Of a stretch of DNA of 64,000 nt, positions 24,862 to 35,200 are shown one piece after another; the stretch's first letter is position 1, and each line of letters begins with the position of its first letter. Under the pieces are notes generated by a model. The model was not told the DNA's origin. It saw only the letters and a program-made list of their open reading frames with translations, and searched no databases. The position numbers were made by a program, and so were the translations under genes. This DNA is from CAADGU01 sp035444285 (GTDB taxonomy: Bacteria > Chloroflexota > Anaerolineae > Promineifilales > Promineifilaceae), in NCBI GenBank assembly GCA_035444285.1, contig DAOMOK010000010.1, forward strand, positions 1-64,000, written 5' to 3'.

Positions 24862-25443
24862 CTATTGATCCTTCAGCAAAATGACCATATCTTCTGTGAC
24901 AAAACCGGGCGTGCCCCCCTGCACGGTGGCATCAAAACGAACGGTTGCCCGCACAATCAGACCGGGGCGGAACTCGTGGGGACGCAACTGGGTGCCATCT
25001 TCCACCAAAATTTCGGACAGGGGTTGGGCGTGAATGGTATAGGAGATGCCGCCGGGAATTCTGACGGTAAAGGTGGGTTTGTCCTGGGGAATGGCGTTCA
25101 CGGCCGTGACCGGCCCTTCCACGATAAATTCACCGGATTGTGGCGCCGGGTTGGGGTTAATCTCTAACCCGGTCCCCTGATCAACACCGGCTACGGCCGT
25201 GGCCGTAGGGGTTGGCGCCGGTCTGGGCGTGTTCGTCGGCGGCGACGAATCCGAAGAAGAAGCGGCAGATGAGGAGGTTGTAGACGTGGAGGAAGAAGAA
25301 GACGCCGAGGACTCCGATGATGAATCCGACGCCGCCGAGGTGTTGTTGCCGGTATTACTCGCCGTATTACTACCAGAGCCACCACAGGCTACCAGCCATC
25401 CGGCCATCAAGGCCATTATCACAAGAACAACTAACTTTTTCAT
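24862..25443 (-). CDS. Lipoprotein with Ser-rich linker, unknown function
   Basis: Protein of 193 residues with a lipoprotein signal peptide ending LVAC (Cys about residue 20). A Ser/Thr/Asn linker of about 45 residues and a TNTPRPAPTPT stretch follow. The C-terminal 105-residue domain is beta-rich (FIVEGPVTAVNAIP, TFTVRIPGGISYTIHAQP, VRATVRFDATVQGG) and resembles an OB-like or DUF5666-like fold. It is probably anchored to the outer face of the membrane. An AAGGAAAG ribosome site is present. The LLM gene starts 12 bases downstream. Confidence 0.8.
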   Translation of the reverse strand: MKKLVVLVIMALMAGWLVACGGSGSNTASNTGNNTSAASDSSSESSASSSSSTSTTSSSAASSSDSSPPTNTPRPAPTPTATAVAGVDQGTGLEINPNPAPQSGEFIVEGPVTAVNAIPQDKPTFTVRIPGGISYTIHAQPLSEILVEDGTQLRPHEFRPGLIVRATVRFDATVQGGTPGFVTEDMVILLKDQ

Positions 25444-25532
25444 ACGTTACTTTCCTTTTGTTGAGTGAAATTTTTATAGATAACTAGAATTTACCTGTCA
25501 GGCGACGGCCGTGCAACATTCTCTTTGAATCT

Positions 25533-28500
25533 TCACGTTGGTGGCAGCGGATTTGCCTCTTGCCTGCTCGTATGAATTACCCGCAGAGGCAAAGCGTTCG
25601 TCTCCATGCCATCTACAATCAAGCTAACCAGGACGCTATCGGGGGCACGGCCGTTGGCAACCACCTGCATATCTTCCTGGCGTAAATGGAAAACCACCTT
25701 ATCATCTTCCCATTTGCTCACCTTTGCCCCAATCGGCACATGATTGAGCGCCAAAATACCGGCCTTCTCCTTCTTATCGCTGCCATCACCATGCAGATAT
25801 TGGCCGTAAATCGTCACCTCGCTGCTGCCTTCTCGTTTCACTTCCGCCGCCACCGGGGAGATATTCGTCAGGCGTGTCACCAGCCGTGGCGAACTCGTTT
25901 CCGTGTACGTTTCCACCAAATGCATCGTATTCTGCATCGCCTTTTCCACACGGTCCACCGTTGTCTGAATTTCATCAAACGTCAAATGGCCGTTTGCCAC
26001 ATACCGACTTTGAATGAAGGTCTGGTTCAAGTTCAACTCCCACATCATGGTGGTGAACGCCGCCTCCATTTGCACCAGGTTCGCCATCGCGTTTTGAATC
26101 CGATCCAGCGGGTCTTTGATCAACTGCCGGATCACACCCGCCAACCCACCCATGCCAGCTAACAACCCCATCAGGCGCGTGTTGGACGTTTCGCTAAAAA
26201 TAGCCACCCCAAACCCAACAATGACCAACGTCAACCCCACCACAATCACCATCAGATTCACGCGGCGCAGGGTGATAAGGGTGGCTTTAGCCTGTTCTAC
26301 AGCCTGGTTCAAAATGTGCGCTGCTTCTTCGCTGCGCTGCCGGGACGGCTCCAGGTAATACTCCGACAGCAAATCCTGCCGCCGGTTTTGGCGACGCTCT
26401 TCGCCAATGACCGCCTGAACCAGGGCATCAATCGCCATCTGGCCCTCTTTGCGGTCGGCTAGATTAGCCAACATGCGGGCCATGTTCTCTCGAATTTCCA
26501 GGTCTTCATCTTTGTTTAGCTGTTGCGCGAAATAAGGCACAACATGGCGACGCAGTTCAAGCTGAATATCGTGAAAGCCATTCGCCTTTTCAGAATCACC
26601 GCCCTCTAAATACCAGGGATCGCTCATGGTTGCCAGCAAATTGGCAATACGACGGTTGACGATCTTTTTGCGCTGCCGGATGATCCAGGTGATTTCCAGA
26701 TCAAGCAGTTTTTTCATCTCTTCTTCGCTGACGTCAGCCGCCCGAACGCGCTGCGCCCAGCCGGGGTATTCACTCGACTTATCCTCGCGCACGGCTAACC
26801 ATAGCTGTAATTGCTGTTTTTCCTCCTTGTTCCACAAAGGATCGGTCCCCAATCTGGCGCGCAAGGATTTTTCCCCCTCCCGTTTTCTGAAAATAAGGTC
26901 GTGATATTCAGGAGAAGCAACAAGCTGATAAAACGATTTCTGGTTGTCTGGATATTTTTCCAATTTCAGATCAGAACGTTCCAGTGAACCCTTTACCCGC
27001 TCAACCAGGGGCAGCACTGCATACCGATTGTGGCGTATGGACATCTCGGCGGTTTCAATGCGTAATGTTTTATCGTCCAAAGCAATCCACTGCTCCCAGA
27101 GGCGTACCAGACGACGCATATCGCCTAACCTGGCTTTGGCCACATAGCGGGCGATGTAATCCGGTACGTTACCTTCATTGCGGGCAATCTTCTCAAAAAG
27201 ACGGTTTAATTCATGCCCGTCCCAGGTGAGGTCGAAGGTAATACGGGCCATTTCAAACGGGGCTTTGCTTTCTGGGCGCTCGGTTTCCTCGGCTTCGATC
27301 TCTTTTAGATGTCTGTGGATGACTTCAAACAGATCAGGCGCCATGTCATAAATATCTACTTGCCGGGCGGCCAACCAGAGCGCCGCCCGCTGCTGCCGCC
27401 GCAGGCGCAACGATACGAGTTCCTTCTTATTGGTCAGCACAGCGTCCACAAGCCGGACAATTATTTTGCGGGCAACTATTTCTTCGGCAAGCCCTTTTTC
27501 ATCCAATTCGGATTCTTGGGCGGAGGCAGAGGTACGGCCGTCTGCTGGTGTTGTCTGCTGCGCCGCCGGAAATACGTCGGACACGGCCGTGACCATTTGG
27601 CTGTCGTTCAACATCTCCCAGCCAAGCGTTGCCTGCATCTCGGCCGAAAACTCATCCAGATGTTGGCCCAGCTTTGTAAAGGCATCCTTTTGGGGCACAG
27701 ACAGCAGCACGATTGCCCTAAAGGTGGTCGGGACAGCCTTATCAGCGCATAGCTCTTGCAGGTAATACCAAAGATTGTCTATGGCCGTAGCCGTTACCTG
27801 ATTTTTCTGTGGCTTGTCTGCCCAATACACATCAATCGGTGTGGTGCTGCTGCCCAAGGGCCAGGTTAACTCATTCAACTTCAGCAAAAAATTAATCGCG
27901 TTTTCAATGCAAGCTGCCAGCGCGGTTTTCTCTACCTTTGGGTCAGGCACAAAACCGGCTAACTCTTTGATAACCTGTTCCACTTGTTTATCCCAATGGA
28001 TCGCCTGGATTTGCTTGAGCGCCGGCCCGCTCTTTTGAATCTCATAAGCCACCCGGACCACCTTTTCACGGTCCACCGGGGAATTCAAGCCAATCAACAA
28101 AGCGCCGTCTACATTTTCTCCCCAACCCAGGTGTATGAGGGCTAACACCGCAGCTAAACGGACATTTTCTTTGTCGGCTTCTTTTACCATTTGCAGCAGC
28201 CTTTCTTTTACGACCTCATCGGCTTTCAACAAGTTGCCTATGGTTTGCAGCTCTGCATCTTCCGGTTTTTGGGCTGCTGCCGCCGCCAGCTCTTTCACGG
28301 CCGTGACCACATTTCCCCGCCTGACTTTATCCTGCAGGTCGGCCAATCCCGCCACCAAAGCGCTGCCCACTGTGCCCGGTTCCGTTTCCGGCCACAAACG
28401 CACCAATGCTTTGGCGGCATCAACCCGTGCCGCATCATATTCGCCGACCCCACCCTGTCGGGTACGCATCCTTTCTAAAACGGCCGTGTCCCCCTCCTCA

Positions 28501-28715
28501 ACCAGTTGAATCAATTTGAGTCTTACCGCCTCTTGTTCCGCCGGGTTAATTTCATCTGCCGAACGCGCCGACACAATGCTGCTAAAAGCAACATAGCGCG
28601 CCTCAACATCCCCCCCCTTCAACCGGTTAAGAATGGTCTCATATTCGGGGCCACCCCCACCGGCGCCACCGCTGCCCATCACCACATTCGTTATGACATC
28701 TTGCCCACCGGCCAT
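25533..28715 (-). CDS. Large helical-repeat membrane protein, unknown function
   Basis: Not recognised. It has 1060 residues from ATG 28715, which has AGGAGGG six bases before it; the ATG at 28721 is too close to that site. The N-terminus is glycine-rich. About 700 residues of alpha-helical repeats follow, partly HEAT-like (RLAAVLALIHLGWGENVDGA; EIRENMARMLANLADRKEGQ). Two transmembrane segments lie near residues 817-840 (LMVIVVGLTLVIVGFGVAIF) and 847-865. A helical stretch and a C-terminal immunoglobulin/TIG-like domain (ISPVAAEVKREGSSEVTIYG, MQVVANGRAPDSVLVSLIV) complete it. There is no signal peptide, so the repeat domain is probably cytoplasmic. Sensor or scaffold roles are possible but unsupported. 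Confidence 0.7.
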   Translation of the reverse strand: MAGGQDVITNVVMGSGGAGGGGPEYETILNRLKGGDVEARYVAFSSIVSARSADEINPAEQEAVRLKLIQLVEEGDTAVLERMRTRQGGVGEYDAARVDAAKALVRLWPETEPGTVGSALVAGLADLQDKVRRGNVVTAVKELAAAAAQKPEDAELQTIGNLLKADEVVKERLLQMVKEADKENVRLAAVLALIHLGWGENVDGALLIGLNSPVDREKVVRVAYEIQKSGPALKQIQAIHWDKQVEQVIKELAGFVPDPKVEKTALAACIENAINFLLKLNELTWPLGSSTTPIDVYWADKPQKNQVTATAIDNLWYYLQELCADKAVPTTFRAIVLLSVPQKDAFTKLGQHLDEFSAEMQATLGWEMLNDSQMVTAVSDVFPAAQQTTPADGRTSASAQESELDEKGLAEEIVARKIIVRLVDAVLTNKKELVSLRLRRQQRAALWLAARQVDIYDMAPDLFEVIHRHLKEIEAEETERPESKAPFEMARITFDLTWDGHELNRLFEKIARNEGNVPDYIARYVAKARLGDMRRLVRLWEQWIALDDKTLRIETAEMSIRHNRYAVLPLVERVKGSLERSDLKLEKYPDNQKSFYQLVASPEYHDLIFRKREGEKSLRARLGTDPLWNKEEKQQLQLWLAVREDKSSEYPGWAQRVRAADVSEEEMKKLLDLEITWIIRQRKKIVNRRIANLLATMSDPWYLEGGDSEKANGFHDIQLELRRHVVPYFAQQLNKDEDLEIRENMARMLANLADRKEGQMAIDALVQAVIGEERRQNRRQDLLSEYYLEPSRQRSEEAAHILNQAVEQAKATLITLRRVNLMVIVVGLTLVIVGFGVAIFSETSNTRLMGLLAGMGGLAGVIRQLIKDPLDRIQNAMANLVQMEAAFTTMMWELNLNQTFIQSRYVANGHLTFDEIQTTVDRVEKAMQNTMHLVETYTETSSPRLVTRLTNISPVAAEVKREGSSEVTIYGQYLHGDGSDKKEKAGILALNHVPIGAKVSKWEDDKVVFHLRQEDMQVVANGRAPDSVLVSLIVDGMETNALPLRVIHTSRQEANPLPPT

Positions 28716-28763
28716 CTTCATCCCTCCTACAGCCAGAAAATCGGCTTACACCCAATACAACAA

Positions 28764-30371
28764 TTACATCCGAAACACCCCATAATGCGGCGCACCTGGC
28801 GTTATAAAATCCACATTATGCGCCACCGACAAACCCATACTCAATACCTGCCGCGTATCACGCGGGTCAATGATGCCATCATCCCACAGCCGGGCGGTGG
28901 CATAATATGGGTCTGATTCTTGCTCAAACTTCTGCCGCGTCATCATTTGCAGCATTTGAATGGCATTTTGGTCTGGCTCCTGCCCCCGCCGCCGCGCCTG
29001 CTGCTCTTGCACAATCGCCAGCACCCCCGCCGCCTGTTCGCCGCCCATCACCGCCACCCGGCTGTTCGGCCATGTCCACAAAAAGCGCGGGTCATACGCC
29101 CGGCCACACATGGCATAATTGCCCGCGCCATAACTGCCGCCCACAATCACCGAAAACTGGGGCACGCTGCTGGTAGCCACCGCGTTAATCATCTGGCTGC
29201 CATATTTGATGATTCCCTCTCGTTCATACTTCGTGCCCACCATAAAACCGGTGATGTTTTGCAAATAAATGAGCGGCGTGCGGCTCTGGTTGCACAACTG
29301 GATAAACTGCGCCGCTTTGTTGGCGCTCTCGGAAAACAAGATACCGTTGTTGCCGATGATGCCCACCGGCCAGCCGTTCAGATGCGCATGGCCGCACACC
29401 AGCGTTGGCCCATACTCCGGCTTGAACTCGAAAAAGTCCGAGCCATCCACCATGCGAATGATAATTTCGCGGATGTCAAAGGGAATCTTGGGGTCGGCGG
29501 GGATGACGCCCAGCAGTTCGTCGGGGTCGTAGGCGGGGGCAGTAGGGGATTGGCGACGGCCGTGTGCCAGCCCCACCTTCTCCCGCGGCAACTGCGCCAC
29601 AATGCGCCGCCCAATGCGAATGGCATCCGCATCATCCGCCGCCAGATAATCAGCCAGCCCGGAAACCTGCGCATGCATCGTCGCCCCGCCCAACGTCTCG
29701 TCATCCGTCTCCTCGCCCGTGGCCATCTTCACCAGCGGCGGCCCACCCAGGTAGGCATACGCCTGCCCACGCACAAAGACCGTGTAATCGCTCATACCGG
29801 GCACATACGCCCCACCCGCCGTAGACGAGCCAAACACCAGCGAAATCTGGGGGATACCCAACGCACTCATGCGCGCCTGGTTGGCAAAACTGCGCCCGCC
29901 CAAAATAAAAATCTCGTCCTGAAACAGCAAATTGGCCCCGGCCGACTCCACCAGACTGATACACGGCAGCCGGTTCTCCTGGGCAATCGCCTGCGCCCGC
30001 AGCGTCTTTTGCAGCGTCATGGGGTACACCGAACCACCCTTCACCGTCGGATCATTCACAAAGACCATGCACTCCACGCCCGACACCACGCCAATGCCGG
30101 TGATATTGGATGCAGCCGGCGACTCATCGTTATACATGCCCCACGCCGCCAGCGGCGAGAGTTCCAGAAATGGTGTGCCCGGATCAAGCAGCAGTTCCAG
30201 CCGCTCACGGGGCAGCAATTTGCCCTGCTCCCGCAGCTTGCGCGCGCCACGCTCGCCGCCGCCCGCACTCACCTTTGCCAGCCGATCATTCAACTGGTCA
30301 ACTAATATCTGCATAGCGACCTGATTCTGTTTGAACTCTTCACTTCGGGGGTTTAGTTTTGATTCGTGCAT
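28764..30371 (-). CDS. Acyl-CoA carboxylase beta subunit (methylcrotonyl-type carboxyltransferase)
   Basis: Carboxyltransferase of 535 residues, the length of methylcrotonyl-CoA carboxylase beta. N-terminus NPRSEEFKQNQVAMQ, then the first crotonase-like half with SGVECMVFVNDPTVKGGS, FGSSTAGGAYVPGMSDY and GGPPLVKMATGE, and a second half with GIIGNNGILFSESANKAAQFIQLC and VGGSYGAGNYAMCGRAYDPRFLW. It transfers CO2 from biotin to the acyl-CoA. The alpha subunit is 7 kb away on the same strand. Only three bases separate it from the stop of the restriction endonuclease gene upstream, so it may now be transcribed with the R-M pair. Confidence 0.93.
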   Translation of the reverse strand: MHESKLNPRSEEFKQNQVAMQILVDQLNDRLAKVSAGGGERGARKLREQGKLLPRERLELLLDPGTPFLELSPLAAWGMYNDESPAASNITGIGVVSGVECMVFVNDPTVKGGSVYPMTLQKTLRAQAIAQENRLPCISLVESAGANLLFQDEIFILGGRSFANQARMSALGIPQISLVFGSSTAGGAYVPGMSDYTVFVRGQAYAYLGGPPLVKMATGEETDDETLGGATMHAQVSGLADYLAADDADAIRIGRRIVAQLPREKVGLAHGRRQSPTAPAYDPDELLGVIPADPKIPFDIREIIIRMVDGSDFFEFKPEYGPTLVCGHAHLNGWPVGIIGNNGILFSESANKAAQFIQLCNQSRTPLIYLQNITGFMVGTKYEREGIIKYGSQMINAVATSSVPQFSVIVGGSYGAGNYAMCGRAYDPRFLWTWPNSRVAVMGGEQAAGVLAIVQEQQARRRGQEPDQNAIQMLQMMTRQKFEQESDPYYATARLWDDGIIDPRDTRQVLSMGLSVAHNVDFITPGAPHYGVFRM

Positions 30372-30374
30372 AGC

Positions 30375-31127
30375 TCAGGAAAAAAACTGCTCAAGGTCAA
30401 AATTGCCACTGTTAAACTCAACCAGCTTGATCCAATCAATCGCGCCACGCTCATCACAAAATCGGTTGACGAACTCGCCGGTAAAGCGATTGCTCACCCG
30501 ATCTTTTTGCTGGAGAAAGGCCTCGTTATGCTCATTCGCCCGGTAGCCGATTGGCTCAATGATGTCGGTATAACGCTGCTCGTTTTGGCTGATGAGATAC
30601 CAGAAGTTTTGGCCGACAATCTTTAAGTAACCGCGCAAGTAGCTAGTTGCTGTGTTTCCATAGCAAATTCCCAAAACTGGCTGTACGTTGATTTTCAAAT
30701 GCGACTGTTTAATACGCTTGACTGCATTCTGTAAATCTTGTTGGAGTTTGTTTTGTTGGGAACTATTGCCCCAATTAGGGCCTGATTTGACTGAGACGAT
30801 GTAATGGATGCCGTTGTTTTCAAATTCAAGGTCTACGCCAGGGGCTGTGGATTTACGGCCGTTACACGTCTTCCCCGCCACAAAAACTGCTAAATTTTCC
30901 AGAAAATCCCCGAATAACTTTTCTTCGGAGGATGACAGAAAAGCCTCTAGTAATCCATCAATTAGTTCTGAGGCTGTTGTGATATTTTTAGCGCGAAAGA
31001 GATAGGGATTTTTTTTTAGGAGCTTATTTAGTTGCAGATCTTCTAAGGATCTGATTCGCCGCTGGTGAAAGTCCACGATGTGAACATTGACAAACTCATT
31101 GACTTCGTCAAGGTTAAGTGGATTCAT
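30375..31127 (-). CDS. PmeII-like type II restriction endonuclease
   Basis: Protein of 250 residues resembling the PmeII endonuclease family from memory: FHQRRIRSLEDLQLNKLLKK, NPYLFRAKNITTASEL, then SSSEEKLFGDFLENLA. The likely nuclease core is GVDLEF (Asp99, Glu101) followed by VSVKSGPNWGNSSQ (Lys114), a PD-(D/E)XK-like layout. The cut site is unknown. Its start overlaps the methyltransferase stop by four bases (ATGA), a tight translational coupling. The DNA here is visibly more AT-rich than its surroundings, which suggests lateral transfer. Confidence 0.82.
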   Translation of the reverse strand: MNPLNLDEVNEFVNVHIVDFHQRRIRSLEDLQLNKLLKKNPYLFRAKNITTASELIDGLLEAFLSSSEEKLFGDFLENLAVFVAGKTCNGRKSTAPGVDLEFENNGIHYIVSVKSGPNWGNSSQQNKLQQDLQNAVKRIKQSHLKINVQPVLGICYGNTATSYLRGYLKIVGQNFWYLISQNEQRYTDIIEPIGYRANEHNEAFLQQKDRVSNRFTGEFVNRFCDERGAIDWIKLVEFNSGNFDLEQFFS

Positions 31128-31984
31128 TGGTCATCTCCGGCTTCGTATATCATGGATTGTTCCAACAAACGCGGCTGATTAAATCCAACACGCTCCATAG
31201 CAAGCTGATAATATTCTTCGGAAATATCAATGCCAATAAAGTGACGGCCGTGTTCCTTTGCAGCTACCAACGTCGTCCCTGAACCGGCAAACGGGTCTAG
31301 CACCACATCGCCCGTATCTGTAAACAGCCTGATAAACCAGGCTGGCAGTTCTACCGGAAAGGTGGCACTGTGACTGCGGTTGTAACATTCTGTAGCCATA
31401 TGTAAAACGTTCGTCGGATAGACCAGATCGCGTCCCACCCAATTAGAGACATTTTTACCAAAACCGCTGTTGACCCTAGATTCATCTCGGCGTTTATCCG
31501 TTTCGCTCAAATTTGCCAACCGGGTCTTCGCCCAATCACCAACCGGCACCATGACCGCATCCTGGTGCATCTTGAACTGCTTGTGCTTATTGAACTGCAA
31601 TAACCGCTCCCAAGAATCTCGGAACCGATTCGGCCATTTGCCTGGATAGGAGTTTTTCTTGTGCCACATATACTCCTCTGTCCACAACCAGCCTTGTTCA
31701 CGCATTTTCAGAATTAATTCCAAGACATAGGTATGGCGTTCACCGTCAACCACGCGCTCTTTGATATTCAGAATAAATGTACCTGTTGGCTTCAGTACCC
31801 GTTTGAATTGCGCCGCTTTGGGCAAGAACCAATCCACGTACTCATCCGGTTTTACGCCACCATACGTTCTGGCGCGTTGGTCAGCATAAGGTAGTGATGT
31901 GACGATGAGGTCAATTGAATTGGCGGGGAAATCTTCTAGCACTTCCTCACAGTTACCTAAAATGATACTGTCCAGCAATTCCAT
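31124..31984 (-). CDS. Site-specific DNA methyltransferase (beta-class N4/N6)
   Basis: Protein of 286 residues with catalytic motif IV near the N-terminus (TSLPY, residues 29-33) and the SAM motif DPFAGSGTT (230-238) near the C-terminus. This is the beta-class order of adenine-N6 or cytosine-N4 methylases. Motif IV has Leu where the usual form is TSPPY/DPPY. The end region KEHGRHFIGIDISEEYYQLA is typical. It is paired with the overlapping endonuclease gene, so it should protect host DNA at that site. The AT-rich composition supports acquisition by transfer. Confidence 0.93.
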   Translation of the reverse strand: MELLDSIILGNCEEVLEDFPANSIDLIVTSLPYADQRARTYGGVKPDEYVDWFLPKAAQFKRVLKPTGTFILNIKERVVDGERHTYVLELILKMREQGWLWTEEYMWHKKNSYPGKWPNRFRDSWERLLQFNKHKQFKMHQDAVMVPVGDWAKTRLANLSETDKRRDESRVNSGFGKNVSNWVGRDLVYPTNVLHMATECYNRSHSATFPVELPAWFIRLFTDTGDVVLDPFAGSGTTLVAAKEHGRHFIGIDISEEYYQLAMERVGFNQPRLLEQSMIYEAGDDQ

Positions 31985-32227
31985 AATCTAACTTTCCTCG
32001 GTCGCTTCGGGTTTGTTTTTGCCTATTTCCACAAGTTCGCGCGATTATAGCAGAGATGGAGCAAAACGGCCGTACCCTCCCCACACACCAATCGTAGCCC
32101 TCCCACGCCTTTCCCGTCAGGCAGCCACAAGCCACCTGATCTATACTGTCTGGTAGTTCGATTTGTCTGTTGATTACTGCTACGGATGCACCGCCATAGG
32201 CATCCGGCAAGCAGGAGGGATATGAAA
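31985..32227. other. Intergenic region between divergent methyltransferase and alpha-2-macroglobulin genes
   Basis: About 240 bases without a gene. It holds one ACGGCCGT, a TATACT at 32142-32147 that could be a weak -10 box for the plus-strand gene, a small hairpin CGGATGC/GCATCCG near 32184-32206, and the AGGAGGG ribosome site at 32213-32219. Nothing else stands out. Confidence 0.5.
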
Positions 32228-35200
32228 ATGACACAGCTCCACCAACACCTGATCCCCCGCCTGGGGTTGAAGCCCCAGGCTGATACAATAAACCGGCTGA
32301 AGCCGGTTTGCTCTAGTTTTTTGGCCGTACTCCTGTTCACCCTCCTCATCCTCACCGCCTGTGATAGCGGTCAGCCAACGGAAACCGTCGTCCAGGTGAT
32401 CGAAGTGACGGCTACACCGCCACCAACGGCCGTGCCCACCTTCACCCCCACGGCCCTGCCCGACCATCTCGCCGTCACCCTGCCGGGCAACCTGGACGCC
32501 TTTCCACCCGGTGACGCCCTCGTCCTCCACTTCAACCAGCCGATGAATACCAGCCTCAGCCAGCCGCTTACCTTCTCGCCACGTGTCAACGGCACGGCCG
32601 TGTGGAGCAACAACAACACCACCCTCACCTTCACCCCCGATGACGGTTTCAATTCCAACCGCAGCTACAACATAACCCTGTCTGCCGATCTGCACAGCGC
32701 CAGCGGCCTGGCCTTCGCCGGCACGCAGCGCTGGCAAATGAAAACCCTCACCGCCCCCTTTGTCGCCGGGCGCACCCCCAGCCGCACCACTATTACCGAC
32801 CGGCTGCCCACCATCACCCTGCGCTTCAACCAGCCCATGGATACAGACAGCCTGGCCGCCGCCCTGCGCATGGAACCGCCGCTGCCCTATGATCTGGATG
32901 CCACCGACCAAACCATCACCATCACTCTGACCCAACCGCTGACCTTTGGCGTTCAATACCAGTTCACCCTGGACAAAACGGCCGTCAACCAGGACGGTAT
33001 CTCGCTGGCACGGCCGTATACCTGGCCCCTGTCCCTGACCGACCCACTGGGCAGGGTCAGCGGCCCTTCTGCCAGCGACCCTGAAGCCCCCCTCACCATC
33101 CGGTTCAACTACCCCATGGACGCCGCCAGTGTCAGCCGCGCTTTGGAGATCAAACCGGCGGTGCAGGGCAAACTGGGCTGGAACGAAGACAACACGATGC
33201 TAACTCTGACGCCAGACGGCCGTCTGCGCGCCAATACCACCTACACCATCAACTTCATCACCCCCCTGCTCCTCCAGGATGGCAGCGAACTGCCGCCAAT
33301 GGCCGCCGCCAGCTTCAACACCCCGCCCCCTATCCTCAGCTTTGCCCCCAGCGGGCAGAACGTCAGTCCCGCCGCACTGGTGCAAATCCGCTTTGACCGC
33401 CTGATGGATCAGGCCGCCACCGAAGCCGCCTTTGCCATCGAACCGGCCATGGAGGGTACGTTTGAATGGCGGGAAACCACCCTCGTTTTTCACCCGACCA
33501 GCGGCATCTTTGCCGAAAACAGTGACTACACGGTGACGCTGGCGGCAACGGCCGTCGCCGCCGATGGCGAACCCATTCTGGATGCACCGCAAAGCTGGAG
33601 CTTTGGCACCGGCCGTTTCCAGGAAGTTGCCAACTTTGGCTATGGCCCCAACGCACAGGTGCTGGATGTACACGGCCGTCGCGCCATCCAGTACCAGATT
33701 GTCACCCGCAGTGACCAGCAAATTGTTGGCTTTGAGCTATACCAGCTCAATCTGGAACAGTTCCTCGACCGTTACGCCTCCAACTTCAAAGATTACTGGC
33801 CCTGGCGCGAAGAAAGTAAAACGACTATTGATCTGACCGGTTTCCCCCTGGTGCAGAGCTGGCAAGAAGAAACCAGGCCTTCCCCAAACGAGTGGGCTAA
33901 CATCCAGGAAGTAATCATCCCCGCCGATGTGCCGCCGGGCCTCTATATCCTCAACCTCACTGTTGGCCGCTTAAATGACCAGCTTATCCTGGTTCTCACC
34001 GAAAATACATTGGCCGTCAAAGAAGCCAACGGCCAGATTGTGGCCTGGGTGACGGACATCAATGGCGACCCCGTACCTGGCATTGAGGTGGGCATTTACG
34101 CCCGCAATGGCAACCTGATCAGTGAAGGACAGGCCGACGAAGATGGCGTCTTCCATACCCAACTGCCCGCCTTTGCCGAGGGCGGCCCACCGGCCATTGA
34201 GCCGCTCATTGTGGTCGCCCGCAGCGGCGATGACATGACCGTCAGCGGCCTCTCCACCGAGTGGCAAAGTGGGTATGGCTCGCGGCGCCAGTGGTGGGAT
34301 ACTCCCGTTGCCCTTACCCAGTCGGCCGCCTTCATCACCACCGACCGCCCCATCTACAAACCAGGACACGAAGTCCTGTTCAAGGCCATTGTGCGCCTGG
34401 ATGATGACGCCACGCTCACCGTGCCGCCCACCGGCACACCGGTGACAGTGCGGATTCGAGACGGCCGTAACAACGTCGTGCAAACCTTTGAACTATTCAC
34501 CAATAACTTCGGCACGGTGAACGGCACGTTCCAACTGGCCGACGGGGCCATGTTGGGCAACTATCACGTGGAAGTGTTTGCCGCCGGAACCAGTCACCGC
34601 CAGTTGTTCAAAGTAGAAGATTACCGCAAACCGGACTACGAAGTGACCGTGACCACGGACGCCGCCAAATATCTGCTGGGTGATACCATTGAAATCACCG
34701 TAGACACCGCCTACTACTTCGGCGAACCAGTCGCCAACGCCAGCATCACCATCCGCCGCTTTACCAAAGACCACGAGTGGTATGGCAGCGGATGGTACGA
34801 AGATTACAACACGGCCAACCGCCCCATTACCGGGCGGACGGATGCGGACGGCCGTTTCACCACCACCATTCACATCCCCCGTGACACCTATCTGAGCGGC
34901 GGTTATGGCTACTATTGGGAATGGGGCAGCAGTGTGCGCCAGGGACAATGGGGCATTGAGGCCACAGTAGATGATGGCAGCCACCAGACCGTCAGCGGCT
35001 TCCAGGCCGTTACCCTCTACGATGCCCTGGAAATGATTGAGGCCGACTTTGGCGGCTACGTCCATGCCCCCAACCAACCCTTCTTCATCAGCGCCAACGT
35101 GCAGACCATCTTTGGTGAGCCGGTCGCCAACCGCGCCTTGACGCTGGAACTGGCCCGCTACCAGAGCAGTACACGCGGTTACAACGACGTGCGCCAGAGC

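Noticed and set aside
28920..30305. 461-codon plus-strand open frame
   Set aside because: Antisense shadow of the carboxylase beta gene; its composition (His/Arg/Pro-rich) has no protein-like pattern.
30375..31984. Idea that this restriction-modification pair targets the ACGGCCGT/CGGCCG palindrome
   Set aside because: A cut site of a resident type II enzyme is normally avoided, not enriched, and nothing in the sequence ties the pair to this motif.
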